From Streptomyces sp. 549 (lineage in GTDB: Bacteria; Actinomycetota; Actinomycetes; Streptomycetales; Streptomycetaceae), in assembly GCF_030124175.1 (NCBI RefSeq), contig NZ_JASKMT010000008.1, forward strand, positions 1-64,000: 64,000 nt of DNA, read 5' to 3'. The position numbers were made by a program, and so were the translations under genes. Below are positions 9,462 to 18,640 of this stretch, piece after piece. Each line of letters starts with the position of its first letter. Position 1 is the first letter of the stretch. The notes below the pieces were generated by a model, which worked only from the letters and a program-made list of their open reading frames with translations, had not been told where the DNA came from and ran no database searches.

Positions 9462-10205
9462 TCAGTTCGGGCTGGTGGGCCGCCGGGTGAGCTCCGCGGC
9501 CGGGAGCGAGGGGAGCTTACCGATGACGGCGCTCTCCCGCCGCAGGATTGCCAGCTCCTCGGTCAGCCGCGTCGCGGTGTCGGCCGCCTCCAGCAGGCGC
9601 TGCTTCAACGGGGTCTCCAGCACACTCGCGGCAGCGACCAGGTAGGAGACGACCGACGGCTCCTCGGGCAGCTCCTGCTCGGTGGCGAGCGTGCGCTCCC
9701 GCGCCCCGGCCAGCCGCTTCTGGTAGGTGCGGAACGCCCGCAGCACGCCCGCGGCGAGCGCGCCGGCGCCCTCGCCGTCGTCCTCGGGCAGCGCCTCGAC
9801 CTCTCCGACGAGGTAGGGGCCCGAGGTGTCCACCGCGCGCAACCGGAACCGGGTCGTGCCCGTCGCGAGCAGCTCGTAGCCCTCGTTGTCGTCGTGAGGC
9901 TGGACGCTGGACGCGTCCGCGATGCACCCCACCTCGTAGAACGCCGCCAGTGGGTCCGCGCCGAACCCGGCGGTCGCGTCACCCGACGGCAGCGGCCTGC
10001 CGTCGGGCATACCGGCGCCGGTCACCGCGACCTCGTGGCCGTCGCGGATGGCGACCACTCCGAACAGCCGCGGCTCGTCCTCGGGAATCTGCAGCAGGTC
10101 GCCCACCAGCGCCCGGTAGCGCTGCTCGAACACGTGCAGGGGCATGACGAGCCCGGGGAACAGCACCGAGTTGAGCGGGAACAGTGGAAGGCGCGTGGTG
10201 GTCAC
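9462..10205 (-). CDS. LON peptidase substrate-binding domain protein
   Basis: 247 aa consisting of only the N-terminal domain of Lon protease, without the AAA+ or protease domains. Visible motifs are RLPLFPLNSVLFPGLVMPLH at residues 4-23, FEQRYRALV at 27-35, FGVVAIRDG near 48-56, and the C-terminal coiled segment with TRLTEELAILRRE. Stand-alone LON-domain proteins are widespread; a role in substrate recognition or protein quality control is presumed but not established. A TAGGCT element ends 8 nt before the GTG start, implying a leaderless transcript. Confidence 0.9.
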   Translation of the reverse strand: MTTTRLPLFPLNSVLFPGLVMPLHVFEQRYRALVGDLLQIPEDEPRLFGVVAIRDGHEVAVTGAGMPDGRPLPSGDATAGFGADPLAAFYEVGCIADASSVQPHDDNEGYELLATGTTRFRLRAVDTSGPYLVGEVEALPEDDGEGAGALAAGVLRAFRTYQKRLAGARERTLATEQELPEEPSVVSYLVAAASVLETPLKQRLLEAADTATRLTEELAILRRESAVIGKLPSLPAAELTRRPTSPN

Positions 10206-10213
10206 AGTCGGCC

Positions 10214-10219
10214 AGCCTA
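10214..10219 (-). promoter_or_regulatory. Probable -10 (TAGGCT) for a leaderless LON-domain gene
   Basis: On the minus strand TAGGCT ends 8 nt before the GTG at 10205. No ribosome-binding site lies in the gap, so the mRNA should start at or next to the start codon. Confidence 0.5.
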
Positions 10220-10236
10220 AACCGCCCGGCGCCCGC

Positions 10237-11847
10237 CTACTGCCGCCGCAGCAACCTGGTCGCCCCCGCGGCGACCGTCGTGGCCAGCACCCAACCGGTG
10301 AGGGTGAGGGCGACCGCGACCCACTGCATCGCCCCCGCCGGGTTCCACGCCGAGTCGTGGCCCAGGTCGATCACCGGCAGCAGCAGGTCCAGTGCGTAGA
10401 TCGAGGCGTTCCAGTGCGGCGGGTCCTCACCCCGCGGTTCGGGAGGGCGCTCGGCGTAGTACGCGGCGCCCGAGGCCCACAGCACCGCCATCCACAGGGC
10501 GGCCTGCCCGGGGCGGTAGCCGTAGGCGACCGTCCAGTCCTGGAGGTAGCCCCACACCTTGCCGGCCGGCGGCAGCGTCTCCCGGCGGCGCCGCTGCTTC
10601 GCCAGCAGCACCCGGCGCGCCTCGGCGTCCTCACCGCTGTTGCGCAGCACGCCCGCCAGCTGCTCGTACGGTTCGGGGGAGTACTCGGGAGTGGCCGCGG
10701 CAAGCCACCGCAGCCGCTCGGCGAGCGGGAACGAGCCGATGGGGATGAGGTGCTCGTAGGTGAAGCCGGCCATCCACAGCCCCTCACCCACCGGCCAGCT
10801 GGTCTGCCGGTCGACCAGGTTGCCGACGGACGCGCCGGACAGCACGACGCGTCCGTTGCGAAGCCGTTCCGGGGTGAAGCACAGCTCCGGGGTCTGCACC
10901 CTGCGCAGCGACAGCTCCTGGCCGCGTTCCATGCGGAAGCGCGCGTCCTCCAGCACCAGCGAGTCGCCGAACCGGCAGTCGTCCAGCTTCACGCCGCCGG
11001 TGCTGCGGAACGGCCGGTGTCGCCGCGCGGCGACACCGGGACGCCCGGCGAGTACTGCCGTCCCGGCGGGCGGGGTGGCCCCCGGCGGACGGGCGACGGC
11101 GGCCGAGTCGGAGGGGGTGAAGTGGGCGAACCGGGCCACGTGCATCTCGGGCGCGTGCAGCGCGTAGCCGTCCGGGTTGCGCAGCACACTGCCGTGCAGG
11201 AACAGCGAGCCGCCGATGCCGGCGCCGCGCAGGCTGACCTCGCCGGAGGCGAGCAGCAGGCCGGCCTGCAGGTCCTGGCCGACGGACAGCCCGTCGGCGG
11301 ACACCGCCCGGGTCCGCTCCCCGCTGCCGATGGTCGCCTCGCCCAGCACCAGGTCGGTGCCGATGCTGGCGTCGGTCAGCCGGACACCGGCGGGCACCGT
11401 GCACCGGGTCAGGTGCAGGTCGCCGTCGACCGAGGCCCGGGCCGCCTCCAGACGCGGGATGCGGCAGTCGACGAACCGGCCGGTGGACATCCTGCACTGC
11501 GACAGCAGCACCTCCTGCTCGAACCGGCAGTGCCGCAGCTCGAAGTACGGCTGCACCGCGCCGCCGGACAGGTCCAGGCGGCCGGTGATCAGCGCGCCGG
11601 AGAGGTGCAGCGCGGCCACCCGGCCCAGCAGCGGCGGCGGCCCGTGCAGCAGCAGCAGTGCGATCACCCGGGCCCGTACCGTGCGGTGCGGGCCCCACAG
11701 GTGGTCGCCGCACGGATCGTCCCGGGCCGCGTCGCCCGTCCGCAGCTCGTGCCGCGTGCCGTTGCGGAACGCCTGCCACAGACCCCACTCCGCGGTGGTC
11801 AGCCGCAGCTCGGCAGGCGGTTCGCCGCTTTCCGGCGGCTCGCTCAC
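10237..11847 (-). CDS. Membrane-anchored beta-helix-like repeat protein
   Basis: About 536 aa. The N-terminus (LTTAEWGLWQAFRNGT) resembles a small helical module. From about residue 60 to 370 the sequence is a long run of short, loosely repeated units with recurring Leu/Val/Phe positions (for example ALHLSGALITGRLDLSGG and YFELRHCRFEQEVLLSQCRM), as expected of a pentapeptide-repeat or right-handed beta-helix fold. The C-terminus carries two hydrophobic segments (PGQAALWMAVLWASGAAYY and the QWVAVALTLTGWVLATTVAAG region). Similar streptomycete proteins are often called membrane-associated oxidoreductase, but I see no cofactor motif to support that. The start is taken as GTG11847, which gives MSEPPESGEPP; the frame is open up to 11901. 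Confidence 0.75.
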   Translation of the reverse strand: MSEPPESGEPPAELRLTTAEWGLWQAFRNGTRHELRTGDAARDDPCGDHLWGPHRTVRARVIALLLLHGPPPLLGRVAALHLSGALITGRLDLSGGAVQPYFELRHCRFEQEVLLSQCRMSTGRFVDCRIPRLEAARASVDGDLHLTRCTVPAGVRLTDASIGTDLVLGEATIGSGERTRAVSADGLSVGQDLQAGLLLASGEVSLRGAGIGGSLFLHGSVLRNPDGYALHAPEMHVARFAHFTPSDSAAVARPPGATPPAGTAVLAGRPGVAARRHRPFRSTGGVKLDDCRFGDSLVLEDARFRMERGQELSLRRVQTPELCFTPERLRNGRVVLSGASVGNLVDRQTSWPVGEGLWMAGFTYEHLIPIGSFPLAERLRWLAAATPEYSPEPYEQLAGVLRNSGEDAEARRVLLAKQRRRRETLPPAGKVWGYLQDWTVAYGYRPGQAALWMAVLWASGAAYYAERPPEPRGEDPPHWNASIYALDLLLPVIDLGHDSAWNPAGAMQWVAVALTLTGWVLATTVAAGATRLLRRQ

Positions 11848-12041
11848 TGGCGTCCCCCACTCCTGCCCCCGGCCTTGGCGCGCCGCGCCCGAGTCGCCCA
11901 CCCGGAACGGGCCTTCCGGCCGGTACGTTGGTCTCTCCGAGTGAGGATCTCCACACTATCGGTCAGGAAACACCGGGAACACCCGTATCACGCCTCGGTA
12001 CGGCGGCCCGGTCACCTGGGCCGATCTGAGAGACTGGCAGG

Positions 12042-13376
12042 GTGCTGCAAGCAATCTCTCTGGCCCGAATCGACCTGCGCGGCGCCACCTCCACCGGAGG
12101 CGGCGTCGACCGCGACCTGCTGCCCCGCGCCGAGTTCGACGTGGAGGCCGCCCTGGACAAGGTGCGGCCGATCTGCGAGGACGTCCACCATCGGGGAACC
12201 GCCGCACTGATCGACTACGCCGAGCGCTTCGACGGGGTGCGTCTGGAGCGGATCCGGGTGCCCGCCGAGGCCCTGGCCACCGCGCTCGCGGAACTGGACC
12301 CGGCGGTGCGCGCCGCGCTGGAGGAGTCCGTCCGCCGCGCCCGGATCGTGCACCGGGAGCAGCGCCGCACCGACAACACCGTCACGGTGGTGCCCGGCGG
12401 CACGGTCACCGAGCGCTGGGTGCCGGTGGAGCGGGTCGGGCTGTACGTGCCGGGCGGCAAGGCGGTCTACCCGTCGTCCGTGGTGATGAACGTCGTGCCG
12501 GCCCAGGAGGCCGGGGTGGCCTCGCTGGCCGTCTCCTCGCCGCCGCAGGCCGAGTTCGGCGGGCTGCCGCACCCCACCATCCTGGCCGCCTGCGCGCTGC
12601 TCGGCGTCGACGAGGTGTACGCGGCGGGCGGCGCCCAGGCCGTCGCCATGTTCGCCTACGGCACCGAGGAGTGCCGCCCGGTCGACCTCGTCACCGGCCC
12701 CGGCAACATCTGGGTCGCCGCCGCGAAGCGGCTGCTGAAGGGCCGCATCGGCATCGACGCCGAGGCAGGCCCGACCGAGATCGCGGTGCTCGCCGACGAC
12801 TCGGCCGACCCCGCGCACCTCGCCGCCGACCTGATCAGCCAGGCCGAGCACGACACGCTCGCCGCCGCCGTGCTGGTCACGCCGTCACCGGCGCTGGCCG
12901 ACGCGGTCGACGCCGAGCTGCGCACCCAGGTCGCGGCCACCAAGCACCAGGAGCGCATCACCGAGGCGCTGTCCGGCCGGCAGTCCGCCGTCGTGCTCGT
13001 CGACGACCTCGACCACGGCCTCGCCGTCGTCGACGCGTACGCCGCCGAGCACCTGGAGGTCCAGACCGAGCAGGCCGCGGACGTCGCCGCCCGGGTGCGC
13101 AACGCCGGAGCGGTGTTCGTCGGCCCCTGGTCGCCCGTCTCGCTCGGCGACTACTGCGCCGGCTCCAACCACGTGCTGCCCACCGGCGGCTGCGCCTGCC
13201 ACTCCTCGGGCCTGTCCGTGCAGTCCTTCCTGCGCGGCATCCACGTCGTGGAGTACAGCCGCGACGCGCTCGCCGAGGTCACCCACCACGTGGTGACGCT
13301 CGCCGAGGCGGAGGACCTGCCCGCGCACGGCGCCGCCATGAAGGCCCGGTTCGACTGGAAGGTGCCCGACGCGTGA
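12042..13376 (+). CDS. hisD: Histidinol dehydrogenase
   Basis: 444-aa zinc enzyme catalysing the last two steps of histidine synthesis: histidinol to histidinal to histidine, with reduction of 2 NAD. Diagnostic blocks are [20 protein letters not shown] near 130, [12 protein letters not shown] near 220, [11 protein letters not shown] near 243, SQAEHD with a zinc-ligand His near 267, and [12 protein letters not shown] near 380. It begins the his operon, and its stop overlaps the hisC start by 4 bp. A GAGACT element ends exactly 6 nt before GTG12042 and there is no good ribosome-binding site, so the operon mRNA may be leaderless. Confidence 0.97.
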   Translation: MLQAISLARIDLRGATSTGGGVDRDLLPRAEFDVEAALDKVRPICEDVHHRGTAALIDYAERFDGVRLERIRVPAEALATALAELDPAVRAALEESVRRARIVHREQRRTDNTVTVVPGGTVTERWVPVERVGLYVPGGKAVYPSSVVMNVVPAQEAGVASLAVSSPPQAEFGGLPHPTILAACALLGVDEVYAAGGAQAVAMFAYGTEECRPVDLVTGPGNIWVAAAKRLLKGRIGIDAEAGPTEIAVLADDSADPAHLAADLISQAEHDTLAAAVLVTPSPALADAVDAELRTQVAATKHQERITEALSGRQSAVVLVDDLDHGLAVVDAYAAEHLEVQTEQAADVAARVRNAGAVFVGPWSPVSLGDYCAGSNHVLPTGGCACHSSGLSVQSFLRGIHVVEYSRDALAEVTHHVVTLAEAEDLPAHGAAMKARFDWKVPDA

Positions 13377-14497
13377 GCGGCATCGACGACCTGCCCATCC
13401 GCGACGAGCTGCGCGGCAAGTCCCCGTACGGCGCGCCGCAGCTGGACGTCGCCGTCCGGCTCAACACCAACGAGAACCCCTACCCGCTGCCCGAGGCGCT
13501 GGTGGCGCGGATCGCCGAGCGCGTCGCCGAGGCCGCCCGGCACCTCAACCGCTACCCCGACCGGGACGCGGTCGAGCTGCGCACCGGTCTCGCCGACTAC
13601 CTCAGCCGCACCACCGGGCACCGGGTCGCCACCGAGGGCGTGTGGGCGGCGAACGGATCCAACGAGGTACTGCAGCAGCTGCTGCAGGCCTTCGGCGGGC
13701 CGGGCCGCACCGCGCTCGGCTTCGACCCCTCCTACTCGATGCACGCGCTCATCGCCCGCGGCACCGGCACCGGCTGGCTGTCGGGACCGCGGCAGAGCGA
13801 CTTCACCATCGACGTGCACACCGCCGAGCAGGTCATCGCCGAGCACCGGCCCGACGTGGTGTTCGTGTGCTCCCCGAACAACCCGACCGGCACGGCCGTC
13901 GACGCCGACACCGTGCTCGCCCTGTACGACGCGGCGCAGCGCGCCAGGGGCGGCGCGGGCGCGCTGGTGGTCGTCGACGAGGCGTACGGCGAGTTCAGCC
14001 ACCGCCCGTCGCTGCTGCCGCTGATCGAGGGCCGCCGCAACCTGGTGGTCTCCCGGACCATGTCCAAGGCGTTCGGCGCGGCCGGGCTGCGGCTGGGCTA
14101 CCTCGCCGCGGACCCGGCGGTGGTCGACGCGGTGCAGTTGGTGCGCCTGCCGTACCACCTGTCGGCCGTCACCCAGGCCACCGCGCTCGCCGCGCTGGAG
14201 CACACCGATACGCTGCTGGGGTACGTCGAGCAGCTCAAGGCCGAACGGGACCGCCTGGTCACCGAGCTGCGCGCGCTGGGCTGCGAGGTGACCGAGTCCG
14301 ACGCCAACTTCGTGCAGTTCGGGCGGTTCGACGGCGCTGACGGCGCGCACGCCGTCTGGCAGGCCCTGCTGGAGCACGGTGTGCTCGTCCGGGACAACGG
14401 TGTGCCCGGCCACCTGCGGGTCAGCGTCGGCACACCCGCAGAGAACGACGCGTTCCTCGACGCGGTACGCGCAGTGACGAAGGAGAACAAGCCATGA
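13373..14497 (+). CDS. hisC: Histidinol-phosphate aminotransferase
   Basis: 374-aa PLP enzyme that transaminates imidazole-acetol phosphate with glutamate to histidinol phosphate. It has [16 protein letters not shown] at 27-42, [11 protein letters not shown] near 165-175, VVDEAYGEF near 201-209, and the PLP-lysine block [18 protein letters not shown] near 225-242. It is a fold-type I class II aminotransferase. Translation is probably coupled to hisD through the GTGA overlap, and it overlaps hisB by 4 bp. Confidence 0.97.
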   Translation: MSGIDDLPIRDELRGKSPYGAPQLDVAVRLNTNENPYPLPEALVARIAERVAEAARHLNRYPDRDAVELRTGLADYLSRTTGHRVATEGVWAANGSNEVLQQLLQAFGGPGRTALGFDPSYSMHALIARGTGTGWLSGPRQSDFTIDVHTAEQVIAEHRPDVVFVCSPNNPTGTAVDADTVLALYDAAQRARGGAGALVVVDEAYGEFSHRPSLLPLIEGRRNLVVSRTMSKAFGAAGLRLGYLAADPAVVDAVQLVRLPYHLSAVTQATALAALEHTDTLLGYVEQLKAERDRLVTELRALGCEVTESDANFVQFGRFDGADGAHAVWQALLEHGVLVRDNGVPGHLRVSVGTPAENDAFLDAVRAVTKENKP

Positions 14498-15087
14498 CCC
14501 GCGTGGGCCGCGTGGAACGCGCCACCAAGGAGACGTCCGTCACCGTCGAGATCGACCTCGACGGCAGCGGCACAGTCGACGTGTCGACCGGGGTCGGGTT
14601 CTTCGACCACATGCTCGACCAGCTGGGCCGCCACGGACTGTTCGACCTCACCGTCAAGACCGACGGCGACCTGCACATCGACAGCCACCACACCATCGAG
14701 GACACCAGCCTCGCCCTGGGCGCCGCCTTCCGGCAGGCGCTCGGCGACAAGCGCGGCATCGTGCGCTTCGCGAACGCTTCGGTGCCGCTGGACGAGTCCC
14801 TCGCCAACGTGACGGTGGACCTGTCCGGCCGCCCCTACCTGGTGCACACCGAGCCCGAGGGCATGGCGCCGATGATCGGCCCCGACTACGACACCACCAT
14901 GACCCGGCACATCCTGGAGTCGTTCGTCGCCCAGGCGCAGGTCGCGCTGCACGTGCACGTCCCCTACGGGCGCAACGCGCACCACATCGTGGAGTGCCAG
15001 TTCAAGGCGCTGGCCCGCGCCCTGCGCCACGCCAGCGAGATCGACCCCCGGCAGACCGGCATCCCCTCCACCAAGGGCGCGCTGTGA
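14494..15087 (+). CDS. hisB: Imidazoleglycerol-phosphate dehydratase
   Basis: 197-aa manganese enzyme converting imidazole-glycerol phosphate to imidazole-acetol phosphate. This is the monofunctional bacterial form without the phosphatase domain. Metal-binding and family motifs are [45 protein letters not shown] and [21 protein letters not shown] lies just upstream of the ATG inside the end of hisC. Confidence 0.97.
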   Translation: MTRVGRVERATKETSVTVEIDLDGSGTVDVSTGVGFFDHMLDQLGRHGLFDLTVKTDGDLHIDSHHTIEDTSLALGAAFRQALGDKRGIVRFANASVPLDESLANVTVDLSGRPYLVHTEPEGMAPMIGPDYDTTMTRHILESFVAQAQVALHVHVPYGRNAHHIVECQFKALARALRHASEIDPRQTGIPSTKGAL

Positions 15088-15118
15088 GCCGACGGCCGGA
15101 CGGAGGGGTCCCCACCCC

Positions 15119-15274
15119 GTGAACACCGTCTCGACCCTGCTGATCTTCGTCGGCCTCTTCCTGCTGGGCGGAGCCATCTCCTTCTGGAAGCAGCAGCTGC
15201 CCAGGGGAGTGGTCGTGCTGCTCGGCGTGTGCGCCGTGCTGGCGCTGGCGGCCGGCATCCTGCGACTGGAGTGA
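15119..15274 (+). CDS. 51-aa two-helix membrane protein between hisB and hisH
   Basis: A short reading frame from GTG15119 encodes a 51-residue protein made almost only of two hydrophobic helices ([19 protein letters not shown] and [18 protein letters not shown]) joined by a KQQLPRG turn. A GGAGGGG ribosome-binding site sits about 10 nt upstream, and the stop overlaps the ATG of hisH by one base (TGATG), so hisH translation is probably coupled to it. This is strong evidence that it is translated. I recall similar tiny membrane proteins at this place in other Streptomyces his operons. Its function is unknown; it could tether or tune HisH/HisF, which is speculation. Confidence 0.75.
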   Translation: MNTVSTLLIFVGLFLLGGAISFWKQQLPRGVVVLLGVCAVLALAAGILRLE

Positions 15275-15921
15275 TGAGCGTGAGCAGAACACCGGACGTG
15301 GTCGTCTTCGACTACGGCTTCGGCAACGTGCGCTCCGCCGAGCGGGCCCTGGCCCGGGCGGGCGCCGACGTGGAGATCACCGGCGACTACGACCGGGCGA
15401 TGGCCGCCGACGGGCTGCTGGTGCCCGGCGTGGGCGCGTTCGCGGCGTGCATGGCCGGGCTGCGGCAGGTCCGCGGCGACTGGGTCGTCGGCCGCAGGCT
15501 GGCCGGCGGCCGGCCGGTGATGGGCATCTGCGTCGGCATGCAGATCCTGTTCAGCCGCGGCATCGAGCACGGCGAGGAGGCCGACGGCCTCGACGAGTGG
15601 CCCGGCACGGTCGGGCCGCTGCAGGCCGAGGTGGTGCCGCACATGGGCTGGAACACCGTTGAGGCACCCGCGGACTCCCGGCTGTTCGCCGGCCTGGACG
15701 CCGACGCCCGCTACTACTTCGTCCACTCCTACGCCGTGCACGACTGGGAGCTGGAGACGACCAACCCCCACATCCGCGCGCCGAAGGTCACCTGGTCCAC
15801 CCACGGTGAACGCTTCGTCGCGGCGGTGGAGAACGGCCCGCTGTGGGCCACCCAGTTCCACCCCGAGAAGTCCGGCGACGCCGGGGCCCAGCTGCTGACC
15901 AACTGGATCGAGACGCTCTGA
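15274..15921 (+). CDS. hisH: Imidazole glycerol phosphate synthase, glutaminase subunit
   Basis: Class I glutamine amidotransferase, 215 aa, that releases ammonia and channels it to HisF. It has [18 protein letters not shown] at the start, the oxyanion region PGVGAF, the nucleophile Cys in [10 protein letters not shown] near 80, and the His-Glu pair in [10 protein letters not shown] near 190-196. ATG15274 overlaps the upstream stop, but GGAG at 15268-15271 is better spaced (8 nt) for GTG15280, two codons later; either start is possible. Its stop overlaps priA by one base. Confidence 0.95.
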   Translation: MSVSRTPDVVVFDYGFGNVRSAERALARAGADVEITGDYDRAMAADGLLVPGVGAFAACMAGLRQVRGDWVVGRRLAGGRPVMGICVGMQILFSRGIEHGEEADGLDEWPGTVGPLQAEVVPHMGWNTVEAPADSRLFAGLDADARYYFVHSYAVHDWELETTNPHIRAPKVTWSTHGERFVAAVENGPLWATQFHPEKSGDAGAQLLTNWIETL

Positions 15922-16667
15922 TGTCCGACGTGACACCCTCCCTGCCGAAGCTCGAACTGCTGCCCGCCGTGGACGTCCGCGACGGCCAGGCCGTGCGCCT
16001 CGTCCACGGCGAGTCCGGCTCCGAGACCTCCTACGGCGACCCGCTGCAGGCCGCCCTGGCCTGGCAGTCGGCCGGCGCCGAGTGGCTGCACCTGGTCGAC
16101 CTCGACGCCGCCTTCGGCACCGGCGACAACCGGGCGCAGATCACCGAGGTCGCCCGCGCGATGGACCTCAAGGTGGAGCTGTCCGGCGGCATCCGCGACG
16201 ACGACTCGCTCGCCGCCGCCCTCGCCACCGGCTGCACCCGCGTCAACCTGGGCACCGCCGCCCTGGAGAGCCCCGAGTGGGTCGCCAAGATCATCGCCGA
16301 GCACGGCGACCGCATCGCGGTCGGCCTGGACGTGCGCGGCACCACCCTGCGGGGCCGCGGCTGGACCCGCGACGGCGGTGACCTCTACGAGACGCTGGCC
16401 CGCCTCGACTCCGAGGGCTGCGCCCGCTACGTCGTCACCGACATCAACAAGGACGGCACCCTCCAGGGCCCCAACCTGGAACTGCTGCGCAACGTCTGCG
16501 CCGCCACCGACCGTCCCGTCGTCGCCTCCGGCGGCGTCTCCTCCCTCGACGACCTGCGGGCCCTGGCCACACTGGTCCCCGAGGGTGTGGAAGGCGCCAT
16601 CGTGGGCAAGGCCCTCTACGCCAAGGCGTTCACCCTGGAAGAGGCGTTGGAGGCGGTTTCCGGATGA
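15921..16667 (+). CDS. priA: Bifunctional phosphoribosyl isomerase A (HisA/TrpF activity)
   Basis: 248-aa (beta-alpha)8 barrel. In actinobacteria this enzyme does two Amadori rearrangements: ProFAR isomerisation in histidine synthesis and phosphoribosyl-anthranilate isomerisation in tryptophan synthesis. The sequence starts [20 protein letters not shown], with the first catalytic Asp in AVDV, and carries the second in [15 protein letters not shown] near residue 136. Phosphate-binding glycines follow in [11 protein letters not shown] and [10 protein letters not shown]. The dual role is supported by the absence of a separate trpF among the trp genes here. It is translationally linked to hisH (TGATG) and to the RidA gene (ATGA). 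Confidence 0.95.
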   Translation: MSDVTPSLPKLELLPAVDVRDGQAVRLVHGESGSETSYGDPLQAALAWQSAGAEWLHLVDLDAAFGTGDNRAQITEVARAMDLKVELSGGIRDDDSLAAALATGCTRVNLGTAALESPEWVAKIIAEHGDRIAVGLDVRGTTLRGRGWTRDGGDLYETLARLDSEGCARYVVTDINKDGTLQGPNLELLRNVCAATDRPVVASGGVSSLDDLRALATLVPEGVEGAIVGKALYAKAFTLEEALEAVSG

Positions 16668-17107
16668 CCATCGAGCGCGTGCAGTCCGACAGCCCCTGGG
16701 AGGAGTCGATCGGCTTCGCACGCGCGGTCGCCGCCGGCGACCGGGTCCTGGTGGCCGGCACCATGCCGTTCCGCGACGGAGCGGTGCAGGGCGAGGGTGA
16801 CCCCTACGAGCAGGCGAAGGCGGCCATCGGCAACGCGCTGGCCGCGCTCGAACCGTTCGGCCTGGACCGCTCGTCGGTCCTCCGCACCCGGCTGTACCTG
16901 GCGCACGCCCGCGACGTGGAGGCCGCCGGCCGGGCGCACAAGGAGGTCTTCGACGACGTCCGGCCCGCCGCCACCCTGGTGGTGGTGTCCGGCTTCGTGG
17001 ACTCGCGGGTGCTGGTGGAAGTGGAAGTGGAGGCGTACCGGGGGACCGCACCGGACGCCGACCTCCCCGGGGAGGGCCCGCGGGGAGCAGAAGGAGAACG
17101 TTCGTGA
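16664..17107 (+). CDS. RidA family protein inside the his operon
   Basis: 147 aa, YjgF/YER057c/UK114 fold. RidA proteins hydrolyse reactive enamine/imine intermediates released by PLP enzymes. Visible features are [20 protein letters not shown] near 28-47, [19 protein letters not shown], and [20 protein letters not shown] with the key Arg near residue 112. It overlaps priA by 4 bp and hisF by 4 bp, so it is a full operon member. Its position beside the PLP-dependent hisC pathway makes damage control plausible. It has a charged C-terminal tail rich in Gly/Glu. Confidence 0.9.
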   Translation: MTIERVQSDSPWEESIGFARAVAAGDRVLVAGTMPFRDGAVQGEGDPYEQAKAAIGNALAALEPFGLDRSSVLRTRLYLAHARDVEAAGRAHKEVFDDVRPAATLVVVSGFVDSRVLVEVEVEAYRGTAPDADLPGEGPRGAEGERS

Positions 17108-17874
17108 CCCTGGCCGTACGAGTCATCCCCTGCCTGGACGTCGACGGCGGCCGGGTCGTGAAGGGCGTCAACTTCCAGAACGTGCGCGACGCGGGCGACC
17201 CCGTCGAGATGGCGAAGGTCTACGACGCCGAAGGCGCCGACGAGTTGACCTTCCTCGACATCACCGCCTCCTCGGGCAACCGGGAGACGACCTACGACGT
17301 GGTGCGCCGCACCGCCGAGCAGGTCTTCATCCCGCTGACCGTGGGCGGCGGCGTGCGCGCCACAGAGGACGTGGACCGGCTGCTGCGCGCCGGTGCGGAC
17401 AAGGTCGGCGTCAACACCGCGGCGATCAACCGGCCCGAGCTGATCCGGGAGATCGCCGAGCGGTTCGGCCGGCAGGTCCTGGTGCTGTCGGTGGACGCCC
17501 GGCGGACGGCCGGCGCTGACGCGCCGCCCAGCGGGTTCGAGGTCACCACGCACGGCGGTCGCAAGGGCACCGGCATCGACGCCGTGGAGTGGGCCGAGCG
17601 CGCCGCGAAACTGGGCGCCGGCGAGATCCTGCTCAACTCCATGGACGCCGACGGGACCAAGGACGGCTACGACACCGAGATGATCCGCGCGGTCCGCGCC
17701 CGCGTCACCATCCCGGTCATCGCCTCCGGCGGCGCCGGCCGGCTGGCGGACTTCCCGCCCGCCGTCGAGGCCGGGGCCGACGCGGTACTCGCCGCGTCCG
17801 TCTTCCACTTCGGGGACCTGCGCATCGGCCAGGTCAAGGACACCCTGCGCGAAGCCGGCCACCCCGTGCGCTGA
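17104..17874 (+). CDS. hisF: Imidazole glycerol phosphate synthase, cyclase subunit
   Basis: 256-aa barrel that uses ammonia from HisH to close the imidazole ring, giving imidazole-glycerol phosphate and AICAR. Motifs: [20 protein letters not shown] at residues 5-24 with the first catalytic Asp, [27 protein letters not shown] (quoted ranges about 82-108), VLSVDARR near 127 with the second catalytic Asp, and [12 protein letters not shown] near 204-215. GGAGAACGTTC before GTG17104 gives a ribosome-binding site. It is the last gene of the operon and is followed by a strong hairpin. Confidence 0.97.
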   Translation: MTLAVRVIPCLDVDGGRVVKGVNFQNVRDAGDPVEMAKVYDAEGADELTFLDITASSGNRETTYDVVRRTAEQVFIPLTVGGGVRATEDVDRLLRAGADKVGVNTAAINRPELIREIAERFGRQVLVLSVDARRTAGADAPPSGFEVTTHGGRKGTGIDAVEWAERAAKLGAGEILLNSMDADGTKDGYDTEMIRAVRARVTIPVIASGGAGRLADFPPAVEAGADAVLAASVFHFGDLRIGQVKDTLREAGHPVR

Positions 17875-17890
17875 CCCCGCCGCACGGCAC

Positions 17891-17931
17891 GCGGCAGGTC
17901 CCGCACCCGGGTTGGGGGCGGGACCTGCCGC
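17891..17931. terminator. Bidirectional hairpin terminator after hisF
   Basis: Perfect 14-bp inverted repeat (17891-17904 with 17918-17931) around a 13-nt loop. It lies 16 bp after the hisF stop and 7 bp from the stop of the convergent TIGR03085 gene, so it can end both transcripts. Confidence 0.85.
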
Positions 17932-17938
17932 CGTGGTG

Positions 17939-18574
17939 CTACCAGAGGCCGAACGGGGTGTCGGCGATCTTCGCCACGGCTTCCTTGTCGCCGTCCAGCT
18001 CCACGTCGGCCACCTCCTGGCGGCCCGAGGCGAACAGCAGCAGCTCGGCGGGCTCGCCCGTCACCGTCACCACCGGGGTGCCCTTGTGCGCCACCGCGGT
18101 CTGACCGTTCGGCCGGCGCAGCACCAGCCCCACCGGGGACTTGCGCCCGTACAGGCGGGCCGCGGTCTCCAGGCGCTTCCACAGCGCGTCGGCGAACACC
18201 GGGTCCACCTCGCGCGGGCGCCAGTCGGGCTGTGCCCGGCGGATGTCCTCGGAGTGCAGGAAGAACTCGACGGTGTTGGACGCCTCGTCGATCTGCTTGA
18301 GGGCGAAGGGGGACAGCCTCGGCGGGCCCGTCCGGATGAGCTGCACCAGTTCCTCGTACGGCTTTCCGGCGAACTCCGCCTGGACACGCTCCAGTCGCGC
18401 GGCCAGCGGCTTGATGACGATGCCCCCCGCCGCGTCGGCGCGTCGCTCCCGCACCACCACGTGGGCGGCGAGTTCACGGGTTTTCCAGCCGTCGCAGAGC
18501 GTCGGCGCGTCAGGACCGGCGTTCTCCAACAGATCGGCGAGGAGCAGGCGTTCGCGTTTGGCATGGGTCGACAT
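17939..18574 (-). CDS. TIGR03085 family / DinB-like metal-binding protein
   Basis: 211 aa. The N-terminal pattern ERLLLADLLENAGPDAPTLC, then DGWKTRELAAHVVVRERRAD, matches the maleylpyruvate-isomerase/DinB-like four-helix family, in which His residues (here His in ELAAHVVV, and FFLHSEDIRRAQ near 120) bind a divalent metal. Many members are mycothiol-dependent enzymes, but the substrate of TIGR03085 proteins is unknown. On the minus strand TAGGCT ends 6 nt before the ATG, and GGAGGC fills that gap, so the gene may be either leaderless or SD-led. Confidence 0.85.
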   Translation of the reverse strand: MSTHAKRERLLLADLLENAGPDAPTLCDGWKTRELAAHVVVRERRADAAGGIVIKPLAARLERVQAEFAGKPYEELVQLIRTGPPRLSPFALKQIDEASNTVEFFLHSEDIRRAQPDWRPREVDPVFADALWKRLETAARLYGRKSPVGLVLRRPNGQTAVAHKGTPVVTVTGEPAELLLFASGRQEVADVELDGDKEAVAKIADTPFGLW

Positions 18575-18580
18575 GCCTCC

Positions 18581-18586
18581 AGCCTA
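18581..18586 (-). promoter_or_regulatory. Probable -10 (TAGGCT) for the TIGR03085 gene
   Basis: TAGGCT on the minus strand ends exactly 6 nt before the ATG at 18574. The geometry matches a leaderless transcript, although GGAGGC in the gap could also act as a ribosome-binding site. Confidence 0.45.
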
Positions 18587-18640
18587 CGGCGGCCGGCCCC
18601 GCGGTGCGACGCGCCGCGCGGAACCGGCCGCCCGGCACGG

